The translations under genes and the position numbers were made by a program. The notes under the pieces are model-generated. The model was not told the DNA's origin and searched no databases. It saw only the letters and a program-made list of their open reading frames with translations. From Sneathiella sp. (GTDB lineage Bacteria; Pseudomonadota; Alphaproteobacteria; Sneathiellales; Sneathiellaceae), in contig PAKP01000037.1 of NCBI GenBank assembly GCA_002706985.1, positions 31,989 through 95,988 on the forward strand: DNA of 64,000 nt, written 5' to 3'. Shown in pieces: positions 9,554-17,893 of this stretch (position 1 is the stretch's first letter; the number at the start of each line of letters is the position of its first letter).

Positions 9554-10663
9554 TTAACCTCGATAATAACGCTGCTCGACAAAAGGCATTTTTACGACGG
9601 TCGCAGCGCGCGCTTTCCCTCTGACAAGCAAATTGATTTTCGTACCCACCCCTGAGAATGCAAGGGGGACATACCCCATAGCAATAGGAGCCTCCAGACA
9701 GGGAGAGTAACCACCGGACGTTACTTCGCCAATCACATTACCGTCTTCGTCCGCAATTTCCGTATGTTCCCGCGCCGGCGCCCGTCCTTCTGGGAGGATG
9801 CCTACCCTTTTCATAGCCGGTTTATTAGCGATTTCAGCCTGAATAACATCAGCACCAGGGAAGCCCCCCTCCTCGCGTCGACGCTTGCTAATCGCCCAGA
9901 GCAGTCCGGCAGAAATTGGCGTGGTCTGTTCATTCAGATCATGTCCATACAGGCATAGGCCTGCTTCAAGACGCAACGAATCGCGCGCGCCAAGCCCGAT
10001 CGGAGCGACTTCATCCTCCGCCAGCAATTTCCGGCAAAAGGCAACGGCATGTTCATTCGGAATGGAAATTTCATAGCCGTCTTCACCGGTATAACCGGAA
10101 CGCGTCACAAAACAGGGAACGCCATCCAGAGACACTTCCCGAAAGGTCATGAATGGCATTTTCGTCACGTCATCCGCATACCGTGCAAGTACAGTGGCAG
10201 CTTTGGGCCCCTGCAAGGCGACAAGCGCCCTGTCGGCAAGCTCCCGGACTTCCGCCTTGCCAGCAAGCCCCTTTTCAAGCAAGGCAATATCCTGCTCCTT
10301 GCAGGCGGCATTGACGACGACGAAAAGGTCCTTTTCCCGGCGCGTCACGATCAAATCGTCCAAGATGCCGCCTTCATTATTGGTGAGGAAGCTATAGCGC
10401 ATTTCACTGGGTGCCAGCGCCTGGATATCTCCGGGGATCAATTCTTCAATCGCGGAAGCAGGATCATCCCCCGATATAACGACCTGCCCCATATGAGAGA
10501 CATCGAACAATCCTGCAGAATCGCGGGTTTGCAAATGTTCTTTAAGGATTCCCGCCGGATACTGGACAGGCATATCATAACCCGCGAACGGCACCATCTT
10601 TGCGCCCAATTCGACATGCAGATCATGAAGGATAGTTTTTTTTGTGGTAGATGCTTCACTCAT
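9554..10663 (-). CDS. gcvT: Glycine cleavage system aminomethyltransferase (T protein)
   Basis: Transfers the methylene group from GcvH to tetrahydrofolate and releases ammonia. The 369 residues carry the family landmarks VPFAGYDMPVQYP near 20-33, DVSHMGQ near 55-61 and the substrate-contacting GYTGEDGYEI near 193-202. It is the first gene of the operon and starts 59 bp after the riboswitch aptamers. The ribosome site is a modest GGGA a few bases before the ATG, which leaves room for translational control by the riboswitch. Confidence 0.96.
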   Translation of the reverse strand: MSEASTTKKTILHDLHVELGAKMVPFAGYDMPVQYPAGILKEHLQTRDSAGLFDVSHMGQVVISGDDPASAIEELIPGDIQALAPSEMRYSFLTNNEGGILDDLIVTRREKDLFVVVNAACKEQDIALLEKGLAGKAEVRELADRALVALQGPKAATVLARYADDVTKMPFMTFREVSLDGVPCFVTRSGYTGEDGYEISIPNEHAVAFCRKLLAEDEVAPIGLGARDSLRLEAGLCLYGHDLNEQTTPISAGLLWAISKRRREEGGFPGADVIQAEIANKPAMKRVGILPEGRAPAREHTEIADEDGNVIGEVTSGGYSPCLEAPIAMGYVPLAFSGVGTKINLLVRGKARAATVVKMPFVEQRYYRG

Positions 10664-10721
10664 ACGTCAATCCCGGTTTCAGACAAAAGGCTATGTCCCA
10701 ACGCTAGCTCTGCTGGAACCT

Positions 10722-10920
10722 ACCCCCTCTGTCTTATAACCTGAGAGATTTGACGATTATGGATGCCGCAATGATGGCAACCATCTCGCTTACCCCTTCG
10801 GTGAAATCACAACCGTGATTTGCTTTCCAGAGTTTCATCCCCCTGCGGTCCGTTTGCCTGAGAGTTTCCGGGGTGGTTGCTCCTTCGGCGATGGTTTAGA
10901 CGCCCATCTCTCCCGCGGGG
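10722..10920 (-). promoter_or_regulatory. Tandem glycine riboswitch
   Basis: Read on the minus strand, aptamer 1 (about 10822-10920) has the core blocks GGGAGAGA, GCCGAAGGAGCAA and CTCAGGCAAACGGACCGCAG, ending at AACTCTGGAAAGC. Aptamer 2 (about 10722-10815) has CACCGAAGGGGTAAGC, ATCTCTCAGGT and ACAGAGGGGG. These are the conserved blocks of glycine riboswitches, separated by a short linker. Glycine binding is expected to turn on the downstream gcv operon. No T-run terminator lies between aptamer 2 and the gcvT ATG, so control may be at translation. Confidence 0.94.
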
Positions 10921-10939
10921 ATCGACTGAATATGTAAGA

Positions 10940-10967
10940 ATAATAAGAATGATTTCGCTTTAGTCAA
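10940..10967 (-). promoter_or_regulatory. Predicted sigma70-type promoter of the gcv operon
   Basis: On the minus strand TTGACT (10962-10967) is followed after 16 bp by TATTAT (10940-10945). Transcription would begin near 10933, placing the riboswitch aptamers within about 15 bases of the RNA 5' end. Both hexamers match consensus at 5 of 6 positions. Confidence 0.7.
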
Positions 10968-10992
10968 ACAAGTAATGTTCTTTTGCTGACCT

Positions 10993-11559
10993 TCAGCTTT
11001 GAAGCTCCAATTGCTCTCTGGTTAATTGAAACCCGATGATGATGACATAATCACCGCCGGTTTTTAGGCCCGTCAACGGGATACGCTGCTGCAGTTCTTC
11101 CTGAACGGTCGCGCGCCGTCGCCCCTCCTCGACTTCCAGAGGGCTGTAGAAAACCTCCTTGGCGATGATTTCCCCCGACCGCTCGGCAATTGCCACAAAG
11201 AACGGAAATTCCTCTGTCTGGCTCTCTGCGGCCGGGCCTTTGGTCGCGCCGATGCGCAGGATCAGTTCGACCACAACCGCTGTATCGTCATCCACATACT
11301 GACATTGCCCGCTAAACGGTACGATGATTCCCTCAAAACGAACATCGACAAGATCCCGTCCTTCTCCCTCCCGGAACAGGGTGATCGTTTCTGCGCCGGG
11401 CAGGACTTCCACTCTTGGACACGGCAGAGGTGGCTTAGACGATCCGAAAATATTGAAGATATCGGTATCGACGCTTCCGCTACAGGCCGACACCAAAAAC
11501 AACGGGACTCCCAACACAACCATGCGGGAAAGTTTATATAAAAATTTAAGCAAGGTCAT
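10993..11559 (-). CDS. Putative lipoprotein of unknown function
   Basis: The 188-residue product has a signal peptide with the lipobox LVSAC, so Cys26 would be lipidated. The mature part has a CPRVEVLPGAETITLFREG segment and a C-terminal beta-rich region ending in a repeated YVIIIGFQLT strand pattern. I do not recognise a catalytic motif. It sits upstream of the gcv promoter on the same strand and diverges from ispH. The hydrophilic mature domain suggests attachment to the outer or inner membrane facing the periplasm. Confidence 0.8.
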   Translation of the reverse strand: MTLLKFLYKLSRMVVLGVPLFLVSACSGSVDTDIFNIFGSSKPPLPCPRVEVLPGAETITLFREGEGRDLVDVRFEGIIVPFSGQCQYVDDDTAVVVELILRIGATKGPAAESQTEEFPFFVAIAERSGEIIAKEVFYSPLEVEEGRRRATVQEELQQRIPLTGLKTGGDYVIIIGFQLTREQLELQS

Positions 11560-11776
11560 AGGGTCCCGACGAGTTTAAATTACTAATTTTTACCAACATA
11601 TAAAGGAATTGCCGCACCATTATGGCCATTGCCATTTCAATTTACCTCGCCTTGTTATGGCATTACACTTGAAACTGTTGTATGAGTCCGGCAAATCTAG
11701 AACGGACTGACGCAATAAGCAAGTTTTCACCGGGACATCATTTTAATTGTCAAACATGACCCGGAACGGAAAGAGC

Positions 11777-12736
11777 ATGAACATAGAAAAACGCACATTA
11801 TTACTCGCAGCACCACGTGGATTCTGCGCCGGCGTAGACCGTGCAATACAGATTGTAGAACGGGCACTGGAGAAATATGGCGCGCCGGTCTATGTCCGCC
11901 ACGAAATCGTGCACAACCGCTTTGTTGTTGAAAATCTCGAGAAAAAAGGCGCCGTCTTTGTCGACGAGCTCAAGGATATTCCAAAAGGTGTGCCGGTTAT
12001 ATTCTCGGCGCATGGCGTCGCAAAATCCGTACCAGCAGAGGCTGAAAACCGGAAAATGTTCTACATTGATGCCACATGTCCACTTGTCAGCAAGGTGCAT
12101 CGGGAAGCCGAGCGTCATGAGCGCGACGATAAGGAAATAATCCTTATCGGGCATCGTGGACATCCGGAGGTAATCGGGACCATGGGGCAGCTCGCCGAGG
12201 GGAAAATTACCTTAGTGGAAACGGCGGACGAAGCGCGAGCGTTTGTTCCCAAGCAGGTCGGCAAGGGCCTTGCTTATCTCACACAAACGACATTGTCCGT
12301 AGATGAGACTCGGGAAATTGTCAGCATCCTGAAAGAACGCTTTCCGGCCATCGAAAGCCCCAAGAAAGAAGATATTTGCTATGCGACAACAAACCGGCAG
12401 GCAGCGGTAAAAATTCTGGCTGAGCGCTGCGAGGGTCTTCTGGTGATAGGCGCCCCGAACTCATCCAACTCCATGCGACTGGTAGAGGTTGCCGAAAAAT
12501 CTGGCTGCGCCGAGGTTGCCATGGTCCAGCGCGCCTCCGATATTCCGTGGGAACGATTTAGCAATATCGGCACAATCGGCATTACGGCCGGGGCATCTGC
12601 CCCCGAAACCCTCGTGGAGGAAGTTGTCGATGCTTTCTCCCGGCGGTATGAAGTGTCCGTGGAAGAAATCGTAACCAATCAGGAACAGGTGGTTTTCAAG
12701 ATGCCGAAGATTCTGGAACACGAAGGTGCTGCCTGA
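11777..12736 (+). CDS. ispH: 4-hydroxy-3-methylbut-2-enyl diphosphate reductase
   Basis: Last enzyme of the MEP isoprenoid pathway. An iron-sulfur protein reduces HMBPP to IPP and DMAPP. The three cluster cysteines are visible in [24 protein letters not shown] and [10 protein letters not shown], with the substrate-binding APNSSNS after the last. I chose ATG 11777 (319 residues) because GGAAAGAG immediately precedes it and the distance to PRGFCAG fits the family. A TTG at 11747 and ATG at 11756 would add ten or seven residues. thrB follows after three bases. Confidence 0.95.
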   Translation: MNIEKRTLLLAAPRGFCAGVDRAIQIVERALEKYGAPVYVRHEIVHNRFVVENLEKKGAVFVDELKDIPKGVPVIFSAHGVAKSVPAEAENRKMFYIDATCPLVSKVHREAERHERDDKEIILIGHRGHPEVIGTMGQLAEGKITLVETADEARAFVPKQVGKGLAYLTQTTLSVDETREIVSILKERFPAIESPKKEDICYATTNRQAAVKILAERCEGLLVIGAPNSSNSMRLVEVAEKSGCAEVAMVQRASDIPWERFSNIGTIGITAGASAPETLVEEVVDAFSRRYEVSVEEIVTNQEQVVFKMPKILEHEGAA

Positions 12737-12739
12737 TTC

Positions 12740-13705
12740 ATGGCCGTTTACACTGAAATTTCAGATGAAGAGCTGGACGGCCTGCTCGGTCAGTATGATC
12801 TGGGACAGGCACTTTCCTGCAAAGGTATCGCGGAAGGCGTAGAAAACTCCAATTTTTTGCTCCATACGGAGGCTGGATATTTCATCCTCACTCTTTATGA
12901 AAAACGCGTGCATGCGGAGGATCTGCCGTTCTTTCTTGGCCTGATGGAGCATCTAGCGGCGGGTGGATTTACATCGCCTCGCCCGATACCGGCAAAGGAT
13001 GGCCGGAACCTCAAGGAAGTTGCGGGGCGTCCGGCCGCGATCATTGAATTCCTAGATGGCCGGTCCGTTCAGCGGATCACGCCCCAGCATTGTGCATTGC
13101 TGGGGCAGACCCTGGCGCAACTGCATACCATTGGCAGCGACTTCAAACTCCAGCGGACAAATACCCTCTCTGTGTCAAACTGGCGGCCGCTTTATACGGC
13201 TTGCCGGGATAGCGATCATGGAAACATGCCCGATGATCTTTTACCAGAGATCGAGGCGGAGATTGGCTATCTTGAGGCTCACTGGCCGTCGGGTCTGCCA
13301 AGCGGCGTCATTCATGCGGATCTCTTTCCGGACAATATCTTTTTTCTGAACGACCGGGTAAGCGGTGTTATCGACTATTATTTTGCCTGTAACGATTTTT
13401 TCGCATATGACCTAGCGATCTGCCTGAATGCCTGGTGCTTTGAAAATGACGATAGTTTTAATATTACCAAGGCGCGGAAGTTATTGAACGGCTATCGGGA
13501 AGTCCGCAATTTCTCCCAGCAGGAACTTGATTTCCTGCCACTTCTTTGTCGGGGTGCTGCCGTACGGTTTTTACTCACCCGACTGTTTGACTGGCTCAAT
13601 CAGGTTGAAGGGGCGCTGGTTAAACCGAAAGACCCCCATGAATATTTAAAAAAGCTTCAATTTCATCAGGCCGTAATATCCGTCGCCGCGTACGGCCTGG
13701 AATGA
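12740..13705 (+). CDS. thrB: Homoserine kinase (ThrB2, APH fold)
   Basis: Phosphorylates homoserine for threonine synthesis. This is the choline/aminoglycoside-kinase-fold form found in alphaproteobacteria, not the GHMP-kinase form of E. coli. The 321 residues contain the nucleotide-loop region GVENSNF at about 33-39, the catalytic HADLFPDN at 192-199 and the metal-binding aspartate D212 in VIDYY. It is almost contiguous with ispH, and GAAGGTG in the end of ispH serves as ribosome site. Threonine synthase (thrC) is in the window but in a separate operon. Confidence 0.94.
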   Translation: MAVYTEISDEELDGLLGQYDLGQALSCKGIAEGVENSNFLLHTEAGYFILTLYEKRVHAEDLPFFLGLMEHLAAGGFTSPRPIPAKDGRNLKEVAGRPAAIIEFLDGRSVQRITPQHCALLGQTLAQLHTIGSDFKLQRTNTLSVSNWRPLYTACRDSDHGNMPDDLLPEIEAEIGYLEAHWPSGLPSGVIHADLFPDNIFFLNDRVSGVIDYYFACNDFFAYDLAICLNAWCFENDDSFNITKARKLLNGYREVRNFSQQELDFLPLLCRGAAVRFLLTRLFDWLNQVEGALVKPKDPHEYLKKLQFHQAVISVAAYGLE

Positions 13706-13722
13706 CTAAAGACGGAATCACA

Positions 13723-14451
13723 TCAGTCGAAAAGTGAATCGATCTCATCCTGAGAAATTTCATGTCCTTCCGGCTGCGGGCCACTTAATTCCACATCCTC
13801 ATCAAACTGTGGCTTAAACTCCTCTACCTCCAGCTCTTGCAGCTCGTCTTCCCCACCGAGAATATCAATCATCTTGGTAATGCGCTCATCAACAAAGCCG
13901 AGCGTGGCAACGACCTTTGAAATACGCTGGCCGGTCACGTCCTGAAAGTTACAGGCTTCGTATATTTTCATAACAGCCTTGCCTATCGCTTCAAGACTCT
14001 CCATTTCTTCCGGTGAACTCGCATGCAATTCAAGACTCTCGCTTTTATCTTCAATCGTTTCGACAGCTTCCAGGATTGTATTCGTGGCTGTTTCCGTATC
14101 GCCAACAACCGCGTCAAGCTGATCGGTGACAGAGCCAAGCTTCTGACCGCTTCTCGATGAACTCAAGGAAGCTATTTCACGCCGGGTTTCAAGGATGACG
14201 TCAGACAGTTCCTGCAACTCACTTCGGAGCACCTCCAGCTCGGCGGAAGCTTTCGCTTCCTGAGCTTCCTCTGCGATAACCTCAATCGGATCGGCTTCGC
14301 CAAGCATTGCCTTGATATCGCCCAGCGCACTCATAAGATTTTGGTACTGTTCCCCGTTTATACCATCCGAAGCAGGATCGTGAGCCATGGGAATGGTCGA
14401 ACCAAATTGTTTTATTTCCGCCGAGAATAGCTTTTTCTGCATCTTGCTCAC
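13723..14451 (-). CDS. cheZ: CheZ-like protein phosphatase with FliM-like C-terminal peptide
   Basis: Predicted CheY-P phosphatase. The 242-residue acidic protein is mostly helical. FQDVTGQRI at 169-177 carries the D171 and Q175 pair equivalent to the catalytic Asp143/Gln147 of E. coli CheZ. A long helical hairpin precedes it (about 60-165). After a flexible acidic linker the protein ends in ISQDEIDSLFD (232-242), which resembles the CheY-binding N-terminus of FliM and occupies the position of the CheY-binding tail of CheZ. The GTG start at 14451 has GAAGAGG five bases upstream. It lies opposite to, and between, thrB and rnhA. Confidence 0.85.
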   Translation of the reverse strand: MSKMQKKLFSAEIKQFGSTIPMAHDPASDGINGEQYQNLMSALGDIKAMLGEADPIEVIAEEAQEAKASAELEVLRSELQELSDVILETRREIASLSSSRSGQKLGSVTDQLDAVVGDTETATNTILEAVETIEDKSESLELHASSPEEMESLEAIGKAVMKIYEACNFQDVTGQRISKVVATLGFVDERITKMIDILGGEDELQELEVEEFKPQFDEDVELSGPQPEGHEISQDEIDSLFD

Positions 14452-14632
14452 TTAAACCTCTTCATTCGAAACGGGTATAGATTTCCGTTCATGCCCGGTA
14501 AATTTGACGGCAAGGCGCTAATTTTCGGTTAAAATCGTTCCTTTTTCTAAAATTGCTCCGCTGAGGCAATCATGCTAATTAGCCGACCTAGGCAGAGGTG
14601 TTCGTTTGGTAAATCTATTCAGGAGTATGATT

Positions 14633-15076
14633 TTGGCGGAGAAAATAGTTGTGATTTACACGGATGGCGCCTGTTCCGGAAATCCCGGTCCCGGCGGCTG
14701 GGGCGCGCTCTTGCAATATAATGGAAAAACAAAAGAACTCTTTGGTGGAGATGCGGAAACCACCAATAATCGCATGGAACTTACCGCCGCGATCGAAGCA
14801 ATTAATTCGCTGAAACGCAGCACCATCGCCGAACTGCATACGGACAGCACTTACGTCAAGGATGGCATCACCAAATGGATGGCCAACTGGAAAAGAAACG
14901 GTTGGAAAACGGCAGCAAAAAAGCCGGTAAAGAATAAGGATCTCTGGCTGGCGCTCGACGACGCCATATCAAAACATCAGATTCGCTGGAAATGGGTCAA
15001 GGGCCATGCCGGTGACCCCGGAAATGAAAAAGCCGACGAACTTGCCAACGCCGGCATGGAAAAATTCAAGAAGTAG
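14633..15076 (+). CDS. rnhA: Ribonuclease HI
   Basis: Degrades the RNA strand of RNA-DNA hybrids. The four acidic metal ligands are visible in order: the D of [16 protein letters not shown], the E of [11 protein letters not shown], the D of [10 protein letters not shown] and the D of NEKADELAN. The basic handle [16 protein letters not shown] is also present. I chose TTG 14633 (147 residues) because AGGAG at 14621-14625 is seven bases away. The ATG at 14627 is only one base from that site, and a TTG at 14606 lacks one. The protein is the same except for two to nine N-terminal residues. Confidence 0.94.
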   Translation: MAEKIVVIYTDGACSGNPGPGGWGALLQYNGKTKELFGGDAETTNNRMELTAAIEAINSLKRSTIAELHTDSTYVKDGITKWMANWKRNGWKTAAKKPVKNKDLWLALDDAISKHQIRWKWVKGHAGDPGNEKADELANAGMEKFKK

Positions 15077-15104
15077 TCCGCGAGATCAACTCAAGCGGTT
15101 AACG

Positions 15105-15130
15105 ATGGGGAAGGCCATGGCCCTCCCCAT
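15105..15130. terminator. GC-rich hairpin between convergent rnhA and peroxiredoxin genes
   Basis: ATGGGGA (15105-15111) pairs with TCCCCAT (15124-15130), with an inner GGCC/GGCC palindrome. It stands in the 65-bp gap between convergent genes, so it probably acts as a bidirectional terminator. Neither side has a long uninterrupted T run, so efficiency is uncertain. Confidence 0.5.
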
Positions 15131-15141
15131 TAAATTAAAAA

Positions 15142-15621
15142 CTAGAGCTGACCGAGAAGAGTTTCTGCATCGGATACTTCAAAACCGCCGGTTTCTTCCA
15201 GGTTGAGCTGCGATACCACGCCATCATCGACAACCATGGAATAGCGGCGGGAACGGACACCCAGTCCGGCACCGGACGCATCGAATTCAACGCCCATTGC
15301 TTTGGTAAAGGCAGCATCCGGATCCGCTACCATCTTGATGCTTCCTGCGTTGTGATCCTTCCCCCATGCGGCCATGACAAATGGGTCATTTACAGACAAA
15401 CAGACAATATCGCTGACACCCTTGGAATTCAAATTTGCCGTATTATCAACGAAACCCGGCAAATGCTTGGCGGAACATGTCGGCGTATAGGCCCCGGGCA
15501 CAGCAAACAACGCAACTTTCTTGCCGCCGAACAAATCCGCTGTTGAAACCTTGGACGGCCCTTTGTCCGTCATCATCATCAAATCGACATCTGGAAGTTT
15601 GTCACCAACTTTTATCGTCAT
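15142..15621 (-). CDS. Peroxiredoxin, Prx5/AhpE-like (thioredoxin fold)
   Basis: Reduces hydrogen peroxide and organic hydroperoxides. The 159 residues carry the peroxidatic cysteine C49 in VPGAYTPTCSAKHLPG and a second cysteine C74 in DIVCLSVND, a spacing seen in glutaredoxin- or glutathione-dependent Prx5 enzymes. The conserved arginine lies in GVRSRRYSMV. It is downstream of a DsbD alpha-domain gene on the same strand, separated by 99 bp, so co-transcription is possible but not certain. Confidence 0.92.
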   Translation of the reverse strand: MTIKVGDKLPDVDLMMMTDKGPSKVSTADLFGGKKVALFAVPGAYTPTCSAKHLPGFVDNTANLNSKGVSDIVCLSVNDPFVMAAWGKDHNAGSIKMVADPDAAFTKAMGVEFDASGAGLGVRSRRYSMVVDDGVVSQLNLEETGGFEVSDAETLLGQL

Positions 15622-15720
15622 TTTAATATCCTGTTGTATGTAGTTGCGTAGTGGCTTTCGGTAAAACTAACATAGTCATGTCTGCCGAAATTAAAAGTTT
15701 TCTAAGTTATGGCACCGATT

Positions 15721-16566
15721 TTATTCTATGCGCAACGGCCCTTGCGCGACCTTGCCCTCATCACTTACGGTAACCATAATTTGCTGACCGGCCAGAACAT
15801 CTGTCTTCGCCGGAAGATTCGCTTTCAAAGTAAAATCTGCCGTCTTCCGATCCTGCGATACCTCCTTCGACATCAACTCGAAATAAGCTCCCTCGATCCC
15901 CTCTATAATAATTTGCGGAGAATCGAAGGGTATACTGGCGTATGCGGTCACCCTGAAATCTTCACCGTTCAGCGCTATAGCGCTCGCCCTGTTGATCGCA
16001 ACGCCTGACGTCCCGATAACAGCCGGAACATGCTTTGCATATTGATCGATGATGGCAGCCTCCTTAGAGATCTTGGCTGTATCCGCACCTAGAGCAAGCG
16101 TGAAGGCATGATCATAGGGAATACAGATATTTTCACATATACCCAGTTGAAGCCGCAGCTTTAGGTCAAGCGGTTCGCCTGCCTCTTTCAGCGTGACATC
16201 TATTGGAAAAATCACCTCATCATGATAACCCCAGCTCGTCAGGCCATAGGTTTCAAATTTCTCGGGTAAAGGCCAGGAAATCGACACGTCTTTTAGATTT
16301 TCCGAACCGGACCAATCGAAATATGGCGGTATTCCTGCATCCCCTGGTGTTCGCCAGTAGGTTTTCCAACCCGGGGCCAATTTAATTTGAAGACCGATGC
16401 GTACAGAATCGCGGCCAGCTACTCCATCACGCTCGGATATCAGCCGTAAACTGGATTGGTCTGTCCTGACCCAATCGGAACTAGAGGCCGTACTCACATT
16501 CGCAGCGAAGAAGGTACCCAAGCACATCAGCATTGTATTCAGTAAAGCTGTTATGTTTATTTTCAT
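15721..16566 (-). CDS. Periplasmic DsbD alpha (N-terminal)-type disulfide exchange domain protein
   Basis: The 281 residues begin with a hydrophobic signal peptide (about 5-27). The mature protein has the beta-sandwich pattern of the DsbD N-terminal domain: WKTYWRTPGDAGIPP near 67-81, WPLPEKFETYGLTSWGYHDEVIFP near 98-121, and the cysteine pair C144/C148 in GICENICIP. That pair exchanges electrons in DsbD. The membrane and thioredoxin domains of full DsbD are absent, so a separate CcdA/ScsB-type partner would be needed. The gene is divergent from yqgE and lies upstream of a peroxiredoxin. Confidence 0.82.
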   Translation of the reverse strand: MKINITALLNTMLMCLGTFFAANVSTASSSDWVRTDQSSLRLISERDGVAGRDSVRIGLQIKLAPGWKTYWRTPGDAGIPPYFDWSGSENLKDVSISWPLPEKFETYGLTSWGYHDEVIFPIDVTLKEAGEPLDLKLRLQLGICENICIPYDHAFTLALGADTAKISKEAAIIDQYAKHVPAVIGTSGVAINRASAIALNGEDFRVTAYASIPFDSPQIIIEGIEGAYFELMSKEVSQDRKTADFTLKANLPAKTDVLAGQQIMVTVSDEGKVAQGPLRIE

Positions 16567-16700
16567 CCCGCCGGAACCTTTTATCCATCAACAGGTTTGA
16601 ACAGTTATATAAAACATTATTTAAGGGTTGGTATGTCACAATCGCGTCATGAAAAGTTTTTGGCGCTGGGAATTTTTGTCAGAAGACACATATTTATACT

Positions 16701-17276
16701 ATGACAGTAAGCACAATTGATGCCGGTTATCTGGATGGCAAACTCTTGGTCGCTATGCCCAGTATGGGGGATCCGCGGTTTAAAAAAGCCGTAATTCTTC
16801 TCTGTGCCCATTCTGAATCAGGTGCAATGGGAATTCTTCTTAACCGTTCCCTGGATGCCCTGAGCTTCGATGATCTGCTTGAACAACTGGAAATACCGAA
16901 AACGGACAGCGCCAGCCAGATTAATATTCATTTTGGCGGCCCGGTGGATACTGAAAGGGGCTTCGTTGTCCATTCTACAGATCTTCTGTATGAAACCACC
17001 TTGGTCATCAGCGATGACATGGCGCTGACCGCGACTGTCGACATGCTGAAAACCATTGCACAGGGGAGCGGCCCTGAAAGCAGGTTTCTGGCGCTTGGAT
17101 ACTCCGGTTGGGGTCCCGGTCAGTTGGAGCAGGAAATTCAGGAAAACGGCTGGCTTGTTGTCGATCCGGATACAGAAATCGTCTTTGGATCAGCGCTTGA
17201 TACCAAGTGGGAAGTCGCCATTAACAAGCTAGGCGTTGATCCCTCCCTTCTCTTCGGTGATATCGGCCACGCTTGA
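16701..17276 (+). CDS. yqgE: YqgE/AlgH family protein (DUF179)
   Basis: Conserved cytoplasmic protein of unknown biochemical role; AlgH has been linked to transcriptional control in pseudomonads. The 191 residues show the family landmarks: GKLLVAMPSMGDPRF near 13-27, GAMGILLNR near 41-49, the glycine-rich FGGPVDTERGFVVHS near 77-91 and LGYSGWGPGQLEQE near 131-144. Divergent from the DsbD-like gene and convergent with the acetyltransferase gene, which ends nine bases away. Confidence 0.92.
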   Translation: MTVSTIDAGYLDGKLLVAMPSMGDPRFKKAVILLCAHSESGAMGILLNRSLDALSFDDLLEQLEIPKTDSASQINIHFGGPVDTERGFVVHSTDLLYETTLVISDDMALTATVDMLKTIAQGSGPESRFLALGYSGWGPGQLEQEIQENGWLVVDPDTEIVFGSALDTKWEVAINKLGVDPSLLFGDIGHA

Positions 17277-17285
17277 CGTGATATT

Positions 17286-17873
17286 TCAGGGCGCGATTCT
17301 GTCGGTCCGCAGTAACGCATACAAAGAGTGATCATGCCAGACACCATTGATGCAGAGATATTCTCTCGCCAACCCCTCTTTTGAAAACCCGACTTTCTCA
17401 AGCAGGCGGGAACTCGGAATGTTCGATGGTAGACAGGCGGCTTCAATCCGTCGCAGGCCGAATTCGCTGAACAGCACTGGAATCAGACCGCAGAGCGCCT
17501 CAAACATATAGCCTTTACGGGCATAGCGTTTCCCTGTCCAGTAACCGAGCGTTCCGGTCTGGGCAACGCCGCGGCGTATGTTACCCAGCGTGATGCCGCC
17601 GATAATATCTTCGCTCTCACGATCAATGAGAAAAAACGCCTGCCCCATATCATCTTTGACGTCCCTGGCATAACGCCGCAGCCGTGCCCGAAAGCTCGCT
17701 TTGGTAAGAGAGTCCATCGTCCAGACGGGTTCCCATGGGACAAGGAAGTCACGGCTCTCAGCGCGCACATCCGACCATTTTTCCCAATCGGAAATCCGTG
17801 GAGGACGCAAGATAAGCCGCTCTGTGATGACTTTTGGACCGCTTCCCATCAATGACAGTTTATCCAACATCAC
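17286..17873 (-). CDS. GNAT N-acetyltransferase, RimJ/RimL type
   Basis: Predicted acetyl-CoA-dependent N-acetyltransferase of 195 residues, in the group that acetylates N-terminal alanine of ribosomal protein S5 (RimJ). The N-terminus has TERLILRPPRISDW and the acetyl-CoA loop region is GKRYARKGYMFEAL, followed by the conserved asparagine in CLPSNIPSSRLLEKVGF. It lies 20 bp downstream of the M16 peptidase gene on the same strand. The substrate is not proven. Confidence 0.85.
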   Translation of the reverse strand: MMLDKLSLMGSGPKVITERLILRPPRISDWEKWSDVRAESRDFLVPWEPVWTMDSLTKASFRARLRRYARDVKDDMGQAFFLIDRESEDIIGGITLGNIRRGVAQTGTLGYWTGKRYARKGYMFEALCGLIPVLFSEFGLRRIEAACLPSNIPSSRLLEKVGFSKEGLAREYLCINGVWHDHSLYALLRTDRIAP

Positions 17874-17893
17874 CGCGGCCTCCTTATCACATC

